DNA of 64,000 bases from Sphingorhabdus rigui (GTDB lineage Bacteria > Pseudomonadota > Alphaproteobacteria > Sphingomonadales > Sphingomonadaceae). Positions 9,695 to 18,873 of the stretch are shown here, piece after piece. How positions within the stretch are numbered: position 1 is the stretch's first letter; each line of letters starts with the position of its first letter. A program made the position numbers and the translations under genes. The notes under the pieces are model-generated. The model was given only the letters and a program-made list of their open reading frames with translations, had not been told where the DNA came from and ran no database searches. Where the stretch lies: the NCBI RefSeq assembly GCF_014196595.1, contig NZ_JACIEA010000002.1, positions 74,291-138,290 on the forward strand. Direction: 5' to 3'.

Positions 9695-10675
9695 TCATTC
9701 GTCAGGTGAATTTTGTTCCCACTGCTTTAGTCCATTTTCATGGGCGTTGGCCAGTGCTGCGTTTAATTGCGCTCCTGTCACCAATCCCAGCCCAATAAGA
9801 TAGAAGAAAATGAGCGCCACCATAACACCGGCAAGGCTGCCATAGGTTAGGTCATAATTGCTGACGCTCGACAGGAAAACCGGCAAAAGCGCCGTGAGGC
9901 CAAGCCACCACATGCTCACCAAGGCTGGCCCTGGCCATTTGGGAAAGGCGGATGACCGATATTTGGACGGGGTTAGCCCCGCAAAGATGACATAGATTGC
10001 GACAAACAATGTAATGAATGGAATGATACGGCCCCACGCGAAATAGCCTGAAACCATCTGCGCGGTGGGAATGTATCGGTACACCAGATCCTCAACCGCG
10101 GTCACCACAACCTGCGCCGAAAAGGCAATCATCGCCAGAATAACCGAGGCGATGATCGCCCCGAGCGAACCCAATCGATAATGCCAGAACGCACGGCTGG
10201 GTGCCGCACCATAAGACCGATAAAGCACATCGCGAAAGGTTTCGATAAGGCTGGCCGCGGTCCAAAGACTGACCGCAGCGCTTAGCCATAGCAATGGCCC
10301 CGAACGTGCGGTCATGGCGGACTCGATGGGTTCTTTAAGCGCGGCTCCGACACTTGGCGGGACCGTCGTCAAAAACGCTTCAATCAGCGCCAGCCCGGAC
10401 TCGGTTTGTCCAAATGCGCCAGCGATGGCAGCGGCCACAATGCAGAATGCGAAAAGTGATACCAACGACAGATATGCGAAATTGCCCGCGTGAATAAACC
10501 CGTCGCTATACACACCGACGGCAACACGCTTGGTCACTTCCACTACCTGACCCGTCAACCCGAGATGCGCAAACCATGTCGCTTCGCTTTCCTCGGAATG
10601 TGTCGTCTCAGGAAGATGTGCCCGTGCCTCCGGTGACAGAGGCGAAATTTCAGACACCAAGATTTTCCCGGACAT
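9695..10675 (-). CDS. YihY/BrkB-family inner-membrane protein
   Basis: About 326 residues from the ATG ending at 10675. A longer frame begins at 10708 but overlaps the previous gene by 59 bases. About six membrane spans with the family segments HAGNFAYLSLVSLFAF and YGSLAGVMVALIFFYLIGLG. Once called ribonuclease BN, but the family has no proven nuclease activity; function unknown. Overlaps the co-chaperone gene by 26 bases, so probably co-transcribed with it. Confidence 0.85.
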   Translation of the reverse strand: MSGKILVSEISPLSPEARAHLPETTHSEESEATWFAHLGLTGQVVEVTKRVAVGVYSDGFIHAGNFAYLSLVSLFAFCIVAAAIAGAFGQTESGLALIEAFLTTVPPSVGAALKEPIESAMTARSGPLLWLSAAVSLWTAASLIETFRDVLYRSYGAAPSRAFWHYRLGSLGAIIASVILAMIAFSAQVVVTAVEDLVYRYIPTAQMVSGYFAWGRIIPFITLFVAIYVIFAGLTPSKYRSSAFPKWPGPALVSMWWLGLTALLPVFLSSVSNYDLTYGSLAGVMVALIFFYLIGLGLVTGAQLNAALANAHENGLKQWEQNSPDE

Positions 10676-11567
10676 TACTGTCCGACAGGACACCCGACAG
10701 ACGCGCAAGTTCCACAGGGTCCGATGGCAAGTGAATCATCAGCGTGACCAACTGGTCACCGCGTCCACCCGATTTGGTTGTGAACCCCCTGCCCTTTATC
10801 CGCAGAACGGCTCCGGAATTGGTACGCGGCGGAACAGTCAGCATGACTGCGCCATCGACGGTCGGAACCTTCACCTTGCCGCCATCGACCGCTTCTTTGA
10901 TCGAGATCGGCAGGTCAATCCGGATATGGTCGCCGTCGCGCGCCAAATCGGGGTGTTTGCCTAGCTTTAGCGTGACCATGGCATCGCCATTGCCGCCAGG
11001 CCCCGGCTGACCACGGCCGGGAATGCGGATCTGCTGTCCAGCGACGAGGCCGGCAGGCAGTTTGAACTCAACGGTCTTGCCATCGCCCAGCGTAATGCGC
11101 TGCGGCGCGAGCGTTGCCGCGTCGGTGAAGGACACCAAATGTTCGTACGCAATATTCGCGCCCTTGGGTGGCGGCGCTTGCTGCGGACGTGGGCCAGCAC
11201 CGGGACGGCCTCCGCCGCCGCCAAACAAGCCATCAAAAATGTCGCCAAGGTCGATGCCACCGCTGCCAAAGTCGAAATTGCCACCGCCGGGTCCGCCTTG
11301 GCTATATCCGCCGCCGCCAAAGGGGTTGCCACCGGCAAAGCGGGGTTGGCCGTTTTCGTCTATTTCGCCGCGGTCAAATTGCCCGCGCTTTTTGGGGTCC
11401 GATAACAAATCATACGCCTGCGTAATTTCGCTGAAGCGCTCCGAAGCTTTCGGATTGTCCTTGTTCTTGTCGGGATGCAATTCCTTCGCAAGCTTACGAT
11501 AAGCGGATTTAATCGCTTTCTCGTCCGCGCCTTTGGATACGCCTAATATCGAATAAGGATCAGCCAT
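10650..11567 (-). CDS. DnaJ-domain co-chaperone (CbpA-like, no zinc finger)
   Basis: 305 residues. J-domain at 3-70 with the HPD tripeptide (31-33) that stimulates DnaK ATPase. A Gly/Phe-rich linker (about 78-130, long runs of glycine) and a C-terminal substrate-binding domain with IRIPGRGQPGPGG follow. No CxxCxGxG zinc repeats, so it is class B (CbpA-like) rather than true DnaJ. The glycine-rich linker creates long spurious open frames on the other strand. Confidence 0.9.
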   Translation of the reverse strand: MADPYSILGVSKGADEKAIKSAYRKLAKELHPDKNKDNPKASERFSEITQAYDLLSDPKKRGQFDRGEIDENGQPRFAGGNPFGGGGYSQGGPGGGNFDFGSGGIDLGDIFDGLFGGGGGRPGAGPRPQQAPPPKGANIAYEHLVSFTDAATLAPQRITLGDGKTVEFKLPAGLVAGQQIRIPGRGQPGPGGNGDAMVTLKLGKHPDLARDGDHIRIDLPISIKEAVDGGKVKVPTVDGAVMLTVPPRTNSGAVLRIKGRGFTTKSGGRGDQLVTLMIHLPSDPVELARLSGVLSDSNVRENLGV

Positions 11568-11623
11568 TCTTGTCCCTGTTTACCCTGCTTATCCGTCTTA
11601 CATTGGTATTACAGTGCCCCAAG

Positions 11624-12091
11624 TCAACTCGGAAGCAGGGCGTCATCCTGTTTTTTACCGGTAATCAGGCGTAGCAGAAGATATAGCAGCAGGCCAATCG
11701 GCCCCGCCATCAGCGTAAAGAAGAGTATCGGGACCTGAAGCCAACGCGCAATCTGGTGCTGGTCTGCATTTCGCGCAATCCAGATGCCGACAAACAAATC
11801 GAACGCCAAATAATGGATCCAGCCAATCGTTGCGCCGCCCGGCGAGTCAAACAACGCCATGACCCCCGCTAAGGTTGTGAAGTCGGCAGAAGGTCGGCCT
11901 GCGGGACCGCCATCGGAGATGAGTCCCGCCATCAACGGAATGATAAGACCCGCATATAGGCAGGCGAGCAACACCGTTCCTGCGAAAAATACATATGGCA
12001 CAACCCGTTCGCGCTTCGGGCTGAGCGCCAAAACCACCCAAGCGAGCAGCGCACAAGCATTTGCGACACCGAATATCATTTCCCAGTTCAT
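11624..12091 (-). CDS. ABA4-like (DUF4281) integral membrane protein
   Basis: 155 residues with four likely membrane spans. The DSPGGATIGWIHYLAFDLFVGIWIARNAD and PILFFTLMAGPIGLLLYLL segments resemble the ABA4-like/DUF4281 family, which includes the plant neoxanthin-related protein ABA4. In a sphingomonad a carotenoid link is possible but not shown here. Divergent from pdxH. Confidence 0.72.
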   Translation of the reverse strand: MNWEMIFGVANACALLAWVVLALSPKRERVVPYVFFAGTVLLACLYAGLIIPLMAGLISDGGPAGRPSADFTTLAGVMALFDSPGGATIGWIHYLAFDLFVGIWIARNADQHQIARWLQVPILFFTLMAGPIGLLLYLLLRLITGKKQDDALLPS

Positions 12092-12142
12092 TTTATATTC
12101 TAGCCCCTTTTAACACGCATCAGTCTAGCCTATCGGTGGGCT

Positions 12143-12739
12143 ATGGAAAGACCTGATCCTTTTAGCCTGTTCGACGCATGGTTTGCCGAAGCGCGGACCA
12201 CCGAAATCAACGACTCCAACGCAATGGCATTGGCGACCACAGGCGCGGATGGACAGCCTTCGGTCCGCATGGTGCTGTTGAAAGGCCATGGCCCAGACCT
12301 TGGCGACCATGGTGGATTTGTTTTCTATACGAATTTTGAAAGCCGAAAGGCGATGCAATTGTCCGACAATGCGCAGGTCGCGTTGCTGTTTCACTGGAAA
12401 TCGCTGCGGCGGCAAATACGGATTGAGGGGGAAGCGAACCCCGTCGACGACGCGACCGCAGATGCCTATTTCGCCACCCGATCGCGCAATTCGCAGCTCG
12501 GCGCATGGGCGTCGGACCAGTCGCGTCCGTTGGCCGACCGCGCGACATTCGAAGCGCGTTTTGCCGAGGTAGAAGCCCGCTTTGAAGGCCAAGATGTTCC
12601 GCGCCCGCCGCATTGGTCGGGTTGGATGGTCAGCCCGCACCGCATCGAATTCTGGCAAGACCGCGAATTCCGCCTGCATGAGCGTTGGGTATATGAACGC
12701 GACGGCGACGGCTGGACGACGGGCATGTTGTATCCATGA
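12143..12739 (+). CDS. pdxH: Pyridoxamine 5'-phosphate oxidase
   Basis: FMN enzyme making pyridoxal 5'-phosphate. 198 residues. FMN-binding RMVLLKG segment, [17 protein letters not shown], and the diagnostic C-terminal block [15 protein letters not shown]. It ends GMLYP rather than the canonical RLAP, typical of related alphaproteobacterial forms. The cation efflux gene follows after 10 bases. Confidence 0.92.
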   Translation: MERPDPFSLFDAWFAEARTTEINDSNAMALATTGADGQPSVRMVLLKGHGPDLGDHGGFVFYTNFESRKAMQLSDNAQVALLFHWKSLRRQIRIEGEANPVDDATADAYFATRSRNSQLGAWASDQSRPLADRATFEARFAEVEARFEGQDVPRPPHWSGWMVSPHRIEFWQDREFRLHERWVYERDGDGWTTGMLYP

Positions 12740-12749
12740 GGCACCGCAC

Positions 12750-13703
12750 ATGAGCCTTGGGCATAGCCACCATCACCATGCGCATGGTGAACTCACCAAA
12801 CGTGCGGCCATCGCCAGCGTATCCATGGCGCTGTTCCTGCTTGCACTTAAAATATTTGCGGCGGCAGAGACAGGGTCCGTTGCGCTGCTTGGGTCATTAG
12901 CGGACACAGGCTTCGACGTTCTCGCCTCGTTGCTCACGCTTTTCAGTGTCCGTTACGCCGCGATGCCCGCCGATGACGACCACCGTTTCGGCCATGGCAA
13001 GGCGGAGGCATTGTCCGCTTTGGTGCAGGTTGTGCTCGTCATACTGTCGGCCATTCTGATTGCATGGCGCGCGATTGTGCGGCTCGGCACGCAGGAACCG
13101 ACGTCCCATCCGGAATATGGCATTGGGGTCTCACTCATCGCGATTGTGGCAACGCTCGGGCTGCTTGCCTATCAGCGTTATGTTGTCCGCAAAACCGGCT
13201 CGGTCGCGATTCAAGCCGACCATGTGCATTATCAGAGCGACCTTTTGCTCAACATTGCGGTTATTGTCGCAATCGTCCTTGATACAATGTTGGGCGTGCG
13301 CGGTGCCGACCCATTGTTCGGCATCGCGATTGCAGCATGGCTGTTGTGGGGCGCTTACAAGGCGGCGCGTCTGGCGTTGGACCAATTGCTGGATCGCGAA
13401 TGGCCGCACGAAAAGCGCCAGCGCTTCATCGAAGTTGCCATGCGCCACCCGGAACTGCGCGGCATTCACGATATGCGCACCCGTTCAAGCGGCGCACATG
13501 ACTTTTGCCAGTTTCACGTCTGGGTCGACCCCGACATGACGGTCGCGGCGGCCCACCATATCATGGACGAAGTCGAACAAGCGTTGATGGATGAATTCCC
13601 CGGCGTCGAAGTGCTGATCCACCCCGACCCCGAAGGCCATAAAGACGAAATGGGCTATATCCCGTCCGAAACCATCGAACATCACGAGCATCCACATGAC
13701 TGA
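12750..13703 (+). CDS. Cation diffusion facilitator, FieF-like
   Basis: 317 residues from ATG 12750; an upstream in-frame stretch belongs to pdxH. Exports divalent metals (Zn, Fe, Cd or Co) against protons. N-terminal His-rich HSHHHHAHGE, six spans, transport-site motifs DTGFD (about span 2) and HYQSD (about span 5), and a cytoplasmic C-terminal domain. His-rich tail SETIEHHEHPHD. Overlaps the PhzF-like gene by 8 bases. Confidence 0.9.
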   Translation: MSLGHSHHHHAHGELTKRAAIASVSMALFLLALKIFAAAETGSVALLGSLADTGFDVLASLLTLFSVRYAAMPADDDHRFGHGKAEALSALVQVVLVILSAILIAWRAIVRLGTQEPTSHPEYGIGVSLIAIVATLGLLAYQRYVVRKTGSVAIQADHVHYQSDLLLNIAVIVAIVLDTMLGVRGADPLFGIAIAAWLLWGAYKAARLALDQLLDREWPHEKRQRFIEVAMRHPELRGIHDMRTRSSGAHDFCQFHVWVDPDMTVAAAHHIMDEVEQALMDEFPGVEVLIHPDPEGHKDEMGYIPSETIEHHEHPHD

Positions 13704-14493
13704 TTTGCCATATTATCACGTAGACGCCTTTGCGCAGCGGCCGTTCACCGGCAATCAGGCCGCCGTCATGCCGCTTACGCACTGGCTGGATGACGCCGTG
13801 CTGCAGGCCATTGGTGAGGAAAACAATTTCGCCGAAACCGCTTTTTACATCCCTGATGAAACCGGTGCCGCCGACTACGAATTGCGCTGGTTCACGCCAG
13901 AGGTTGAAATCCGCCTCTGCGGCCATGCGACACTTGCGAGTGGGCATATCGTCCTGAGCGAAAACCCTGCGCTTGACCGCGTGACGTTCCGGACGCGCAA
14001 AGCGGGCATATTGGAAGTGCGCCGCGAAGGTGATGGCTATGCCGTCGCATTGCCGGCAATCCCGACAGAGCCGGTGAATAACCCAGAAATGATGCAGGCC
14101 ATGGGCGGCAACCCCCTGTCAATGCGCAGCAACCCCGACAGCTATAATATGTTCGTTTATGCCACAGCGGCAGAAATTTTGGCGCTGAAGCCCGATATGA
14201 AGGCGCTTGCGGCACTTGGCGATGACAGCTTCACCGCCACGGCGCGCGGGGAGGACACCGACATTGTCAGCCGCGTTTTCGTTCCAGGTGCGGGCGTGGA
14301 CGAAGACAGCGTTACCGGCAGTGCCCATGCGGTTCTGACGCCTTATTGGGCTGCCGAGCTGGGATGTGACAATTTTACCGCCTATCAGGCATCGGCGCGC
14401 GGCGGTTATCTTGGTTGCCGCCTTGATGGCGAACGTGTGTGGTTGTCAGGCCATTGTTTTACGGTAGTAAAGGGTATGTTCAGCTTGGGCTGA
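13696..14493 (+). CDS. PhzF-family isomerase/epimerase-like protein
   Basis: 265 residues with the diaminopimelate-epimerase-like two-lobed fold. N-terminal YYHVDAFAQRPFTGNQAAV with the conserved glutamate in NNFAETAF; second lobe with SVTGSAHAVLTPYW. Homologues isomerise or cyclise small metabolites, and PhzF itself acts in phenazine synthesis. There are no phenazine genes nearby, so the role is unknown. Overlaps the cation efflux gene by 8 bases. Confidence 0.88.
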   Translation: MTDLPYYHVDAFAQRPFTGNQAAVMPLTHWLDDAVLQAIGEENNFAETAFYIPDETGAADYELRWFTPEVEIRLCGHATLASGHIVLSENPALDRVTFRTRKAGILEVRREGDGYAVALPAIPTEPVNNPEMMQAMGGNPLSMRSNPDSYNMFVYATAAEILALKPDMKALAALGDDSFTATARGEDTDIVSRVFVPGAGVDEDSVTGSAHAVLTPYWAAELGCDNFTAYQASARGGYLGCRLDGERVWLSGHCFTVVKGMFSLG

Positions 14494-14528
14494 CCATCAC
14501 AGTCATTCCATTGTTCAAAGGATTATTC

Positions 14529-14825
14529 ATGCGTACATCATTGGCCATTTTGGCTGCACTCGTCCTGTCCCCAGTTGCGATGGCTCAGGACGCGCCTCCG
14601 CCGCCACCCGCCGGTGGTGTGCCGCAGCCCGAGCAAATCTTTGCTTTTCTCGATGCAGATAAAGACGGCTTCATCGCTAAGGACGAAGCACAGGGACCAT
14701 TGGTCCAGTATTTCGGGATGATCGATACCGATAAGGACGACAAGATTTCGATGGTCGAGCTAAAGACCGCTATGGAAGCAATGCGTCCGCCTGAGCCTGC
14801 GCAAGGCCAGACCGAAGGCAAATAA
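14529..14825 (+). CDS. Exported EF-hand calcium-binding protein
   Basis: 98 residues from ATG 14529. Cleavable signal peptide (about 1-19, ending VAMAQ), then a proline-rich spacer and two EF-hand loops, DADKDGFIAKDE and DTDKDDKISMVE. Acts in the periplasm or outside the cell, likely binding Ca2+; partner unknown. A strong terminator follows. Confidence 0.82.
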   Translation: MRTSLAILAALVLSPVAMAQDAPPPPPAGGVPQPEQIFAFLDADKDGFIAKDEAQGPLVQYFGMIDTDKDDKISMVELKTAMEAMRPPEPAQGQTEGK

Positions 14826-14849
14826 ACTATCCTAAAATATTAGGATAAG

Positions 14850-14885
14850 ACGCGCGGGCAGCCATCGGGCTTCCCGCGCGTTTTT
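14850..14885 (+). terminator. Rho-independent terminator after the EF-hand gene
   Basis: Nine-base-pair stem ACGCGCGGG / CCCGCGCGT (14850-14858 and 14873-14881) followed by five T. A second small palindrome ATCCTA-AAATAT-TAGGAT lies just before it (14829-14846). Separates convergent genes. Confidence 0.85.
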
Positions 14886-14889
14886 AATG

Positions 14890-15339
14890 TCAGGCGACAG
14901 TTGCCTTGCGGATGACGCCTGGATTCGCAGGTGGCTCACCCTTTGGCAAAGCATCGATATGTTCCATGCCGCTGGTGACTTGGCCCCAGACCGTATACTG
15001 GCGGTCAAGGAAGGTCGCATCATCAAAGCAGATGAAGAACTGGCTGTTGGCCGTGTTCGGGTCATTGGTACGCGCCATGGAGCATACGCCGCGCACATGC
15101 GGTTCAGCGTTGAATTCCTGCGCCAGATTTGGCTTGGACGAACCGCCCATGCCAGTGCCGTTCGGGCAACCGCCCTGCGCCATGAATCCGGGAATAACGC
15201 GGTGGAACTTCACACCGTCGTAAAAACCTTCGCCAGCCAGTTCTTTGATACGGGCAACATGGTTTGGCGCCAGATCAGGGCGAAGTTTGATAACAACGTC
15301 GCCGCTGTCGAGCGAAAGGGTAAGCGTTTCATCGGCCAT
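14890..15339 (-). CDS. Cyclophilin-type peptidyl-prolyl isomerase, cytoplasmic
   Basis: 149 residues, no signal peptide, so the cytoplasmic PpiB type. Core motifs KFHRVIPGFMAQGG, SMARTNDPNTANSQFFI and the tryptophan-containing YTVWGQVTSGM. Catalyses cis-trans isomerisation of prolyl bonds. Divergent from mgtE. Confidence 0.93.
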   Translation of the reverse strand: MADETLTLSLDSGDVVIKLRPDLAPNHVARIKELAGEGFYDGVKFHRVIPGFMAQGGCPNGTGMGGSSKPNLAQEFNAEPHVRGVCSMARTNDPNTANSQFFICFDDATFLDRQYTVWGQVTSGMEHIDALPKGEPPANPGVIRKATVA

Positions 15340-15493
15340 ATATATAATCCTTTAGGCTGGGGAAATGTTGACGGTGCCCTAGGGGATGCATTGCGCGCGT
15401 GCAAAGCCAAAATCATTGCAATTTAACGCTGCACGCTTAGGAGGGGCGCAATTACAACGTTCAGGCACAAAATTGCGAATGGGAGGCCCGCAC

Positions 15494-16903
15494 ATGACAA
15501 GCGATATCGCCGACCCATTGACCATCGACACTGAAATTTTGGAGACGCTGGACGAAGACAACCGTCTGACCCGCGATTATGTCGATCGCGTGCTCGACGC
15601 GATGGAAGCGGGCGACGCCCAAGAAGTCTACCGGCTTGTTGAACCGCTCCACGAAGCCGACATTGCCGATCTGCTCGAGCTAACGCCATCTGAACGGCGC
15701 GGTGACCTTGCCATCAGCATGGGCGAGTTGATGAGCGCCGAAGTGCTGGCCGAGGTCAATGATTATGTCCGCGAGGATATCATCGACGCCTTGCCCGCAG
15801 CGCAAGTTGCCGGGCTGGCTGGACAGTTGGACACCGATGACGCGGTTGCGATCATCGAGGATATGGAGGAAGAGGACCAGCAGGCCGTTCTTGCCGAACT
15901 GGACCCCGAAGACCGCGCCGTCATCGAAGACGCGCTGTCCTACCCCGAAGAATCCGCTGGTCGTATCATGCAGCGCGAGCTTGTGGCGGTGCCCGAGCAT
16001 ATGACCGTGGGCCAGCTGATCGACTATCTGCGCGACCATCATGAACTGACCACAGAGTTCTGGGAAGTGTTCGTCGTCGACCCGCAGCATAAGCCCGTGG
16101 GTACGTGCAAGCTCAGCTGGATCATGCGAAGCCAGCGCAAGGTTCCTGTCAGCGACATTATGAAGCACGAACAGACGCTGATTCCTGTGGACATGGATCA
16201 GGAAGAAGTCGCGCTTCGGTTCCAGAAATACGCACTTATTTCTGCCGCTGTTGTGGATGGCGCGGGACGGCTCGTCGGCGTCATCACGGCCGATGACATC
16301 GTGCACATCATTCAGGAAGAAGCGGACGAGGATATCTTGCGCCTGTCCGGTGCCGGTGAAGGTGACATTAACGAACCTATTTCGGACAGTTACAAAGCAC
16401 GCGTGCGTTGGTTGATTGCCAATTTGGGCACCGCGATGGTGGCCAGTTTCATCATCGCGCAATTTGGTGCAGCGATTGAAACCATGGTCGCATTGGCTGT
16501 GCTTATGCCGATTGTTGCCTCCATCGGCGGTAATGCAGGCACGCAGACGCTTGCGGTTACGGTGCGCGCGTTGGCAACCAATCAGCTTACGCAATCGAAC
16601 ACGATGCGGTCGATCTGGCGCGAAATTCGCGTAGCCTTGCTCATTGGCGCAACGATTGCGGTGATTGCAGGCGTCGGCGCGGGTGTAATTTTCGACAATT
16701 GGCTGCTCGCGGGCGTCATTGCTGCGGCAATATTGTGCAATATTTCGCTCGCGGGATTGTCTGGCGTCGCCATTCCGGTGCTGCTGGACCGCTTGGATCA
16801 AGACCCCGCAGTTTCAAGCTCGATTTTTGTCACGATGATCACCGATTCGATGGGCTTTCTCATCTTTCTTGGCCTTGCGGTCTTCAGCGGCCTTGCCGGT
16901 TAG
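15494..16903 (+). CDS. mgtE: Magnesium transporter MgtE
   Basis: Mg2+ channel gated by its own cytoplasmic domains. 469 residues from ATG 15494, chosen because GGGAGG lies 7 bases before it. N-domain (about 30-130) with the PAAQVAGLAGQLDTDDAV superhelix, a CBS pair (about 135-260) and the C-terminal five-span membrane domain with PIVASIGGNAGTQTLAV. I see no magnesium riboswitch that I can support in the 150-base leader. Confidence 0.94.
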   Translation: MTSDIADPLTIDTEILETLDEDNRLTRDYVDRVLDAMEAGDAQEVYRLVEPLHEADIADLLELTPSERRGDLAISMGELMSAEVLAEVNDYVREDIIDALPAAQVAGLAGQLDTDDAVAIIEDMEEEDQQAVLAELDPEDRAVIEDALSYPEESAGRIMQRELVAVPEHMTVGQLIDYLRDHHELTTEFWEVFVVDPQHKPVGTCKLSWIMRSQRKVPVSDIMKHEQTLIPVDMDQEEVALRFQKYALISAAVVDGAGRLVGVITADDIVHIIQEEADEDILRLSGAGEGDINEPISDSYKARVRWLIANLGTAMVASFIIAQFGAAIETMVALAVLMPIVASIGGNAGTQTLAVTVRALATNQLTQSNTMRSIWREIRVALLIGATIAVIAGVGAGVIFDNWLLAGVIAAAILCNISLAGLSGVAIPVLLDRLDQDPAVSSSIFVTMITDSMGFLIFLGLAVFSGLAG

Positions 16904-16927
16904 CCGCACAGTCCCCAAATCGCGCCC

Positions 16928-17332
16928 ATGCCTCTTAACATGACCAAAATCGCGTTCGGCGCGGAAAGCCCGAAGCATTTGCGCGAGCGTCTCGCGGCTT
17001 ATGCGCAGGATGGTGAAGTGCGCTTGACCACGCGTTATTTGCCCAAGCGCGTTGACGAAATGGCAGGTGGATCGCTGTTCTGGATTCACACGCACACCAT
17101 CATCGGCCGAAGCCCCATTTTGGGCTTTATAGAAAATGGCGCCGGTCGCCATTGGATCCGGCTGCAACCGCGCCTGATCGCGGTGCGTTCAACGCCAAAA
17201 AGGGCGCATCAGGGCTGGCGCTATCTTGAGGAAGTGAACACCCCGCCGGATCTCGATTCTGTCGAAACCGATGGCCGTGACGAAATGTCACCAAAGATGC
17301 TGGGCGAACTTATGAAGATGGGGCTGGTTTAA
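16928..17332 (+). CDS. DUF1489 family protein
   Basis: 134 residues of the DUF1489 family, found almost only in alphaproteobacteria. Characteristic TRYLPKRVDEMAGGSLFWI and GWRYLEEVNTPPD blocks. No known function and no signal or membrane segment. Ends 4 bases into the FrnE-like gene, tail to tail. Confidence 0.82.
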   Translation: MPLNMTKIAFGAESPKHLRERLAAYAQDGEVRLTTRYLPKRVDEMAGGSLFWIHTHTIIGRSPILGFIENGAGRHWIRLQPRLIAVRSTPKRAHQGWRYLEEVNTPPDLDSVETDGRDEMSPKMLGELMKMGLV

Positions 17333-18003
17333 GCCGCTTCGCGTTTCGCGAGCACCTTTGAAATCACATCTGCAAACGTCTCGGCGCTTTGTGCGCCCGG
17401 AACCATGAATTTCTGGTCAAAGATGATCGCGGGGACGCCGGTGATATTCTGGTCGGTCCAATGCGCCATTTCCGCACGCACGCTTTCGGTCAACGCCGCG
17501 TCGGCAATCCACGCGGCGGCCACTGCGCGATCCATCCCCTGCGCCTCCGCAATGTCGCACAAGACTTCGGTGTCGCTCACATCGCGCCGGTCCTGAAAAT
17601 AGGCCTTGAACAGTGCCATTTTCAGATCCGTTTGCGCTTTCCAGCCGCGTTCGATCCCGAAAATCGTCAGCAGCTTATGCGCATTGAACGTATTGTAGAT
17701 GCGCATGCCCTCGCCATAGTTGAACGCAAAACCCAAGCTTTCGCCAATATCGCTCAGCCGTTGCCGGTTGGCGCGGCTCTGTTCGGGCGTACTGCCATAT
17801 TTGCGGGCAATATGTTCGGCGGTGTCTTCGCCCTCAGGGGGCATATTCGGGTTTAGTTGAAACGGATGCCAATGGGTTTCGACAGCCAGATCGCGGCCTA
17901 GCAGCGTCAGCGCTTTTTCCACCTGCTTTAAACCGATGATGCACCATGGGCACACGACATCGGACACAATATCAATACGCAGCGGAACGGCGGACGTGGT
18001 CAT
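17329..18003 (-). CDS. DsbA-family oxidoreductase (FrnE-like)
   Basis: 224 residues from the ATG whose last two bases begin the nudC stop (ATGA overlap); a start 12 bases upstream is less likely. Thioredoxin-like fold with an inserted helical domain. Active site CPWC near residue 20 (SDVVCPWCIIG) and cis-proline GVPAIIFDQKF. No signal peptide, so cytoplasmic, as in FrnE/polyketide-type DsbA relatives. Substrate unknown. Confidence 0.88.
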   Translation of the reverse strand: MTTSAVPLRIDIVSDVVCPWCIIGLKQVEKALTLLGRDLAVETHWHPFQLNPNMPPEGEDTAEHIARKYGSTPEQSRANRQRLSDIGESLGFAFNYGEGMRIYNTFNAHKLLTIFGIERGWKAQTDLKMALFKAYFQDRRDVSDTEVLCDIAEAQGMDRAVAAAWIADAALTESVRAEMAHWTDQNITGVPAIIFDQKFMVPGAQSAETFADVISKVLAKREAA

Positions 18004-18869
18004 TGTGAAACCCAATATTTCAATAGGCTATGCGCAATCGCAAAGGGCGGCGGCGCGTTGAAACGGCGGTCCGAAGCACCCTCCAGCGCAGCACGGGCTT
18101 CTTCTTTTGTGACCCACATGGCGTCTTCTATTTCAGTGGTGTCGAGGACCAGCGCGTCGCCTTGCGCGTCGGCGATACACGCCATCATCAGTTGCGACCC
18201 ACCAAATGGCCATGGCTGGCTGGTGACATAACGCACAGCGCCGCAGGTGACGCCGGCCTCTTCATGGATTTCACGACGCACCGCTTCCTCCATGCTTTCA
18301 CCGGGCTCCAAAAAGCCAGCGAGCGCCGAGTAATTGCCGGGCGGGAAGCGCGATTGGCGTCCCACGAGCGCTTTGCCTTCATATTCGGCGAGCATGATGA
18401 CCACAGGGTCCGTGCGTGGAAAATGCTCCTTTGCGCAATTGCCGCATTTGCGGCCCCAGCCTGCACGGAACAGCAAAGTGGCGTGCCCGCAACGTCCACA
18501 AAAACGATGGTTATTGTGCCATTCGATCAAGCTGCGCGCGGTGCCGTAAATTGCAGCATCTTCGGCAGGCAGCATGGACAAGGCACGCCAGATAGCGGGC
18601 GAACGAAATGCGTCCCCAGTTGCCTCAACGACGGCGACAAAATGCGGCTTATCATCGGAAAGGCCAAGTAAGATAAGTTCTTCCGAACCATCCAATTCTG
18701 CCATCGAATGCCAATGCAAGCCGCCTGCATCGCTGACGCGCGGATCTAGGCCATCGAGACCCAAAACCCGCGCACGCCAGTCAGCCAGCAAAGCGCCATA
18801 GGCTTCTGCATCATTGCGTACGCGGTCAGCGCGATCGAGCGGTGAGCCCGTAAATCCCGGCGACATCAT
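18000..18869 (-). CDS. nudC: NAD+/NADH diphosphatase (Nudix)
   Basis: Cleaves NADH (and NAD caps on RNA in studied homologues). About 289 residues from an ATG at 18869; a TTG at 18890 and an ATG at 18866 are alternatives. N-terminal domain, then a four-cysteine zinc ribbon (CGRCGH and CGNC), the Nudix box GFLEPGESMEEAVRREIHEEAG and the NudC-specific SQPWPFGGS. Coupled to the gene downstream by ATGA. Confidence 0.92.
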   Translation of the reverse strand: MMSPGFTGSPLDRADRVRNDAEAYGALLADWRARVLGLDGLDPRVSDAGGLHWHSMAELDGSEELILLGLSDDKPHFVAVVEATGDAFRSPAIWRALSMLPAEDAAIYGTARSLIEWHNNHRFCGRCGHATLLFRAGWGRKCGNCAKEHFPRTDPVVIMLAEYEGKALVGRQSRFPPGNYSALAGFLEPGESMEEAVRREIHEEAGVTCGAVRYVTSQPWPFGGSQLMMACIADAQGDALVLDTTEIEDAMWVTKEEARAALEGASDRRFNAPPPFAIAHSLLKYWVSQ

Positions 18870-18873
18870 CGGA

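Noticed and set aside
11139-11502. Proline- and alanine-rich plus-strand frames
   Set aside because: Antisense to the Gly/Phe-rich linker of the DnaJ-domain protein, which produces low-complexity shadows.
13696-14493. Phenazine biosynthesis gene
   Set aside because: Only a PhzF-like protein is present, a family widespread outside phenazine pathways; no other phz genes are nearby.
15340-15493. Magnesium riboswitch in the mgtE leader
   Set aside because: No recognisable M-box pairing or terminator/antiterminator alternative could be traced by eye.
15680-16801. Long open frame (373 codons) on the minus strand
   Set aside because: It lies wholly antisense to mgtE. Its protein is rich in His, Arg, Asn and Gln with no domain, and there is no ribosome-binding site.
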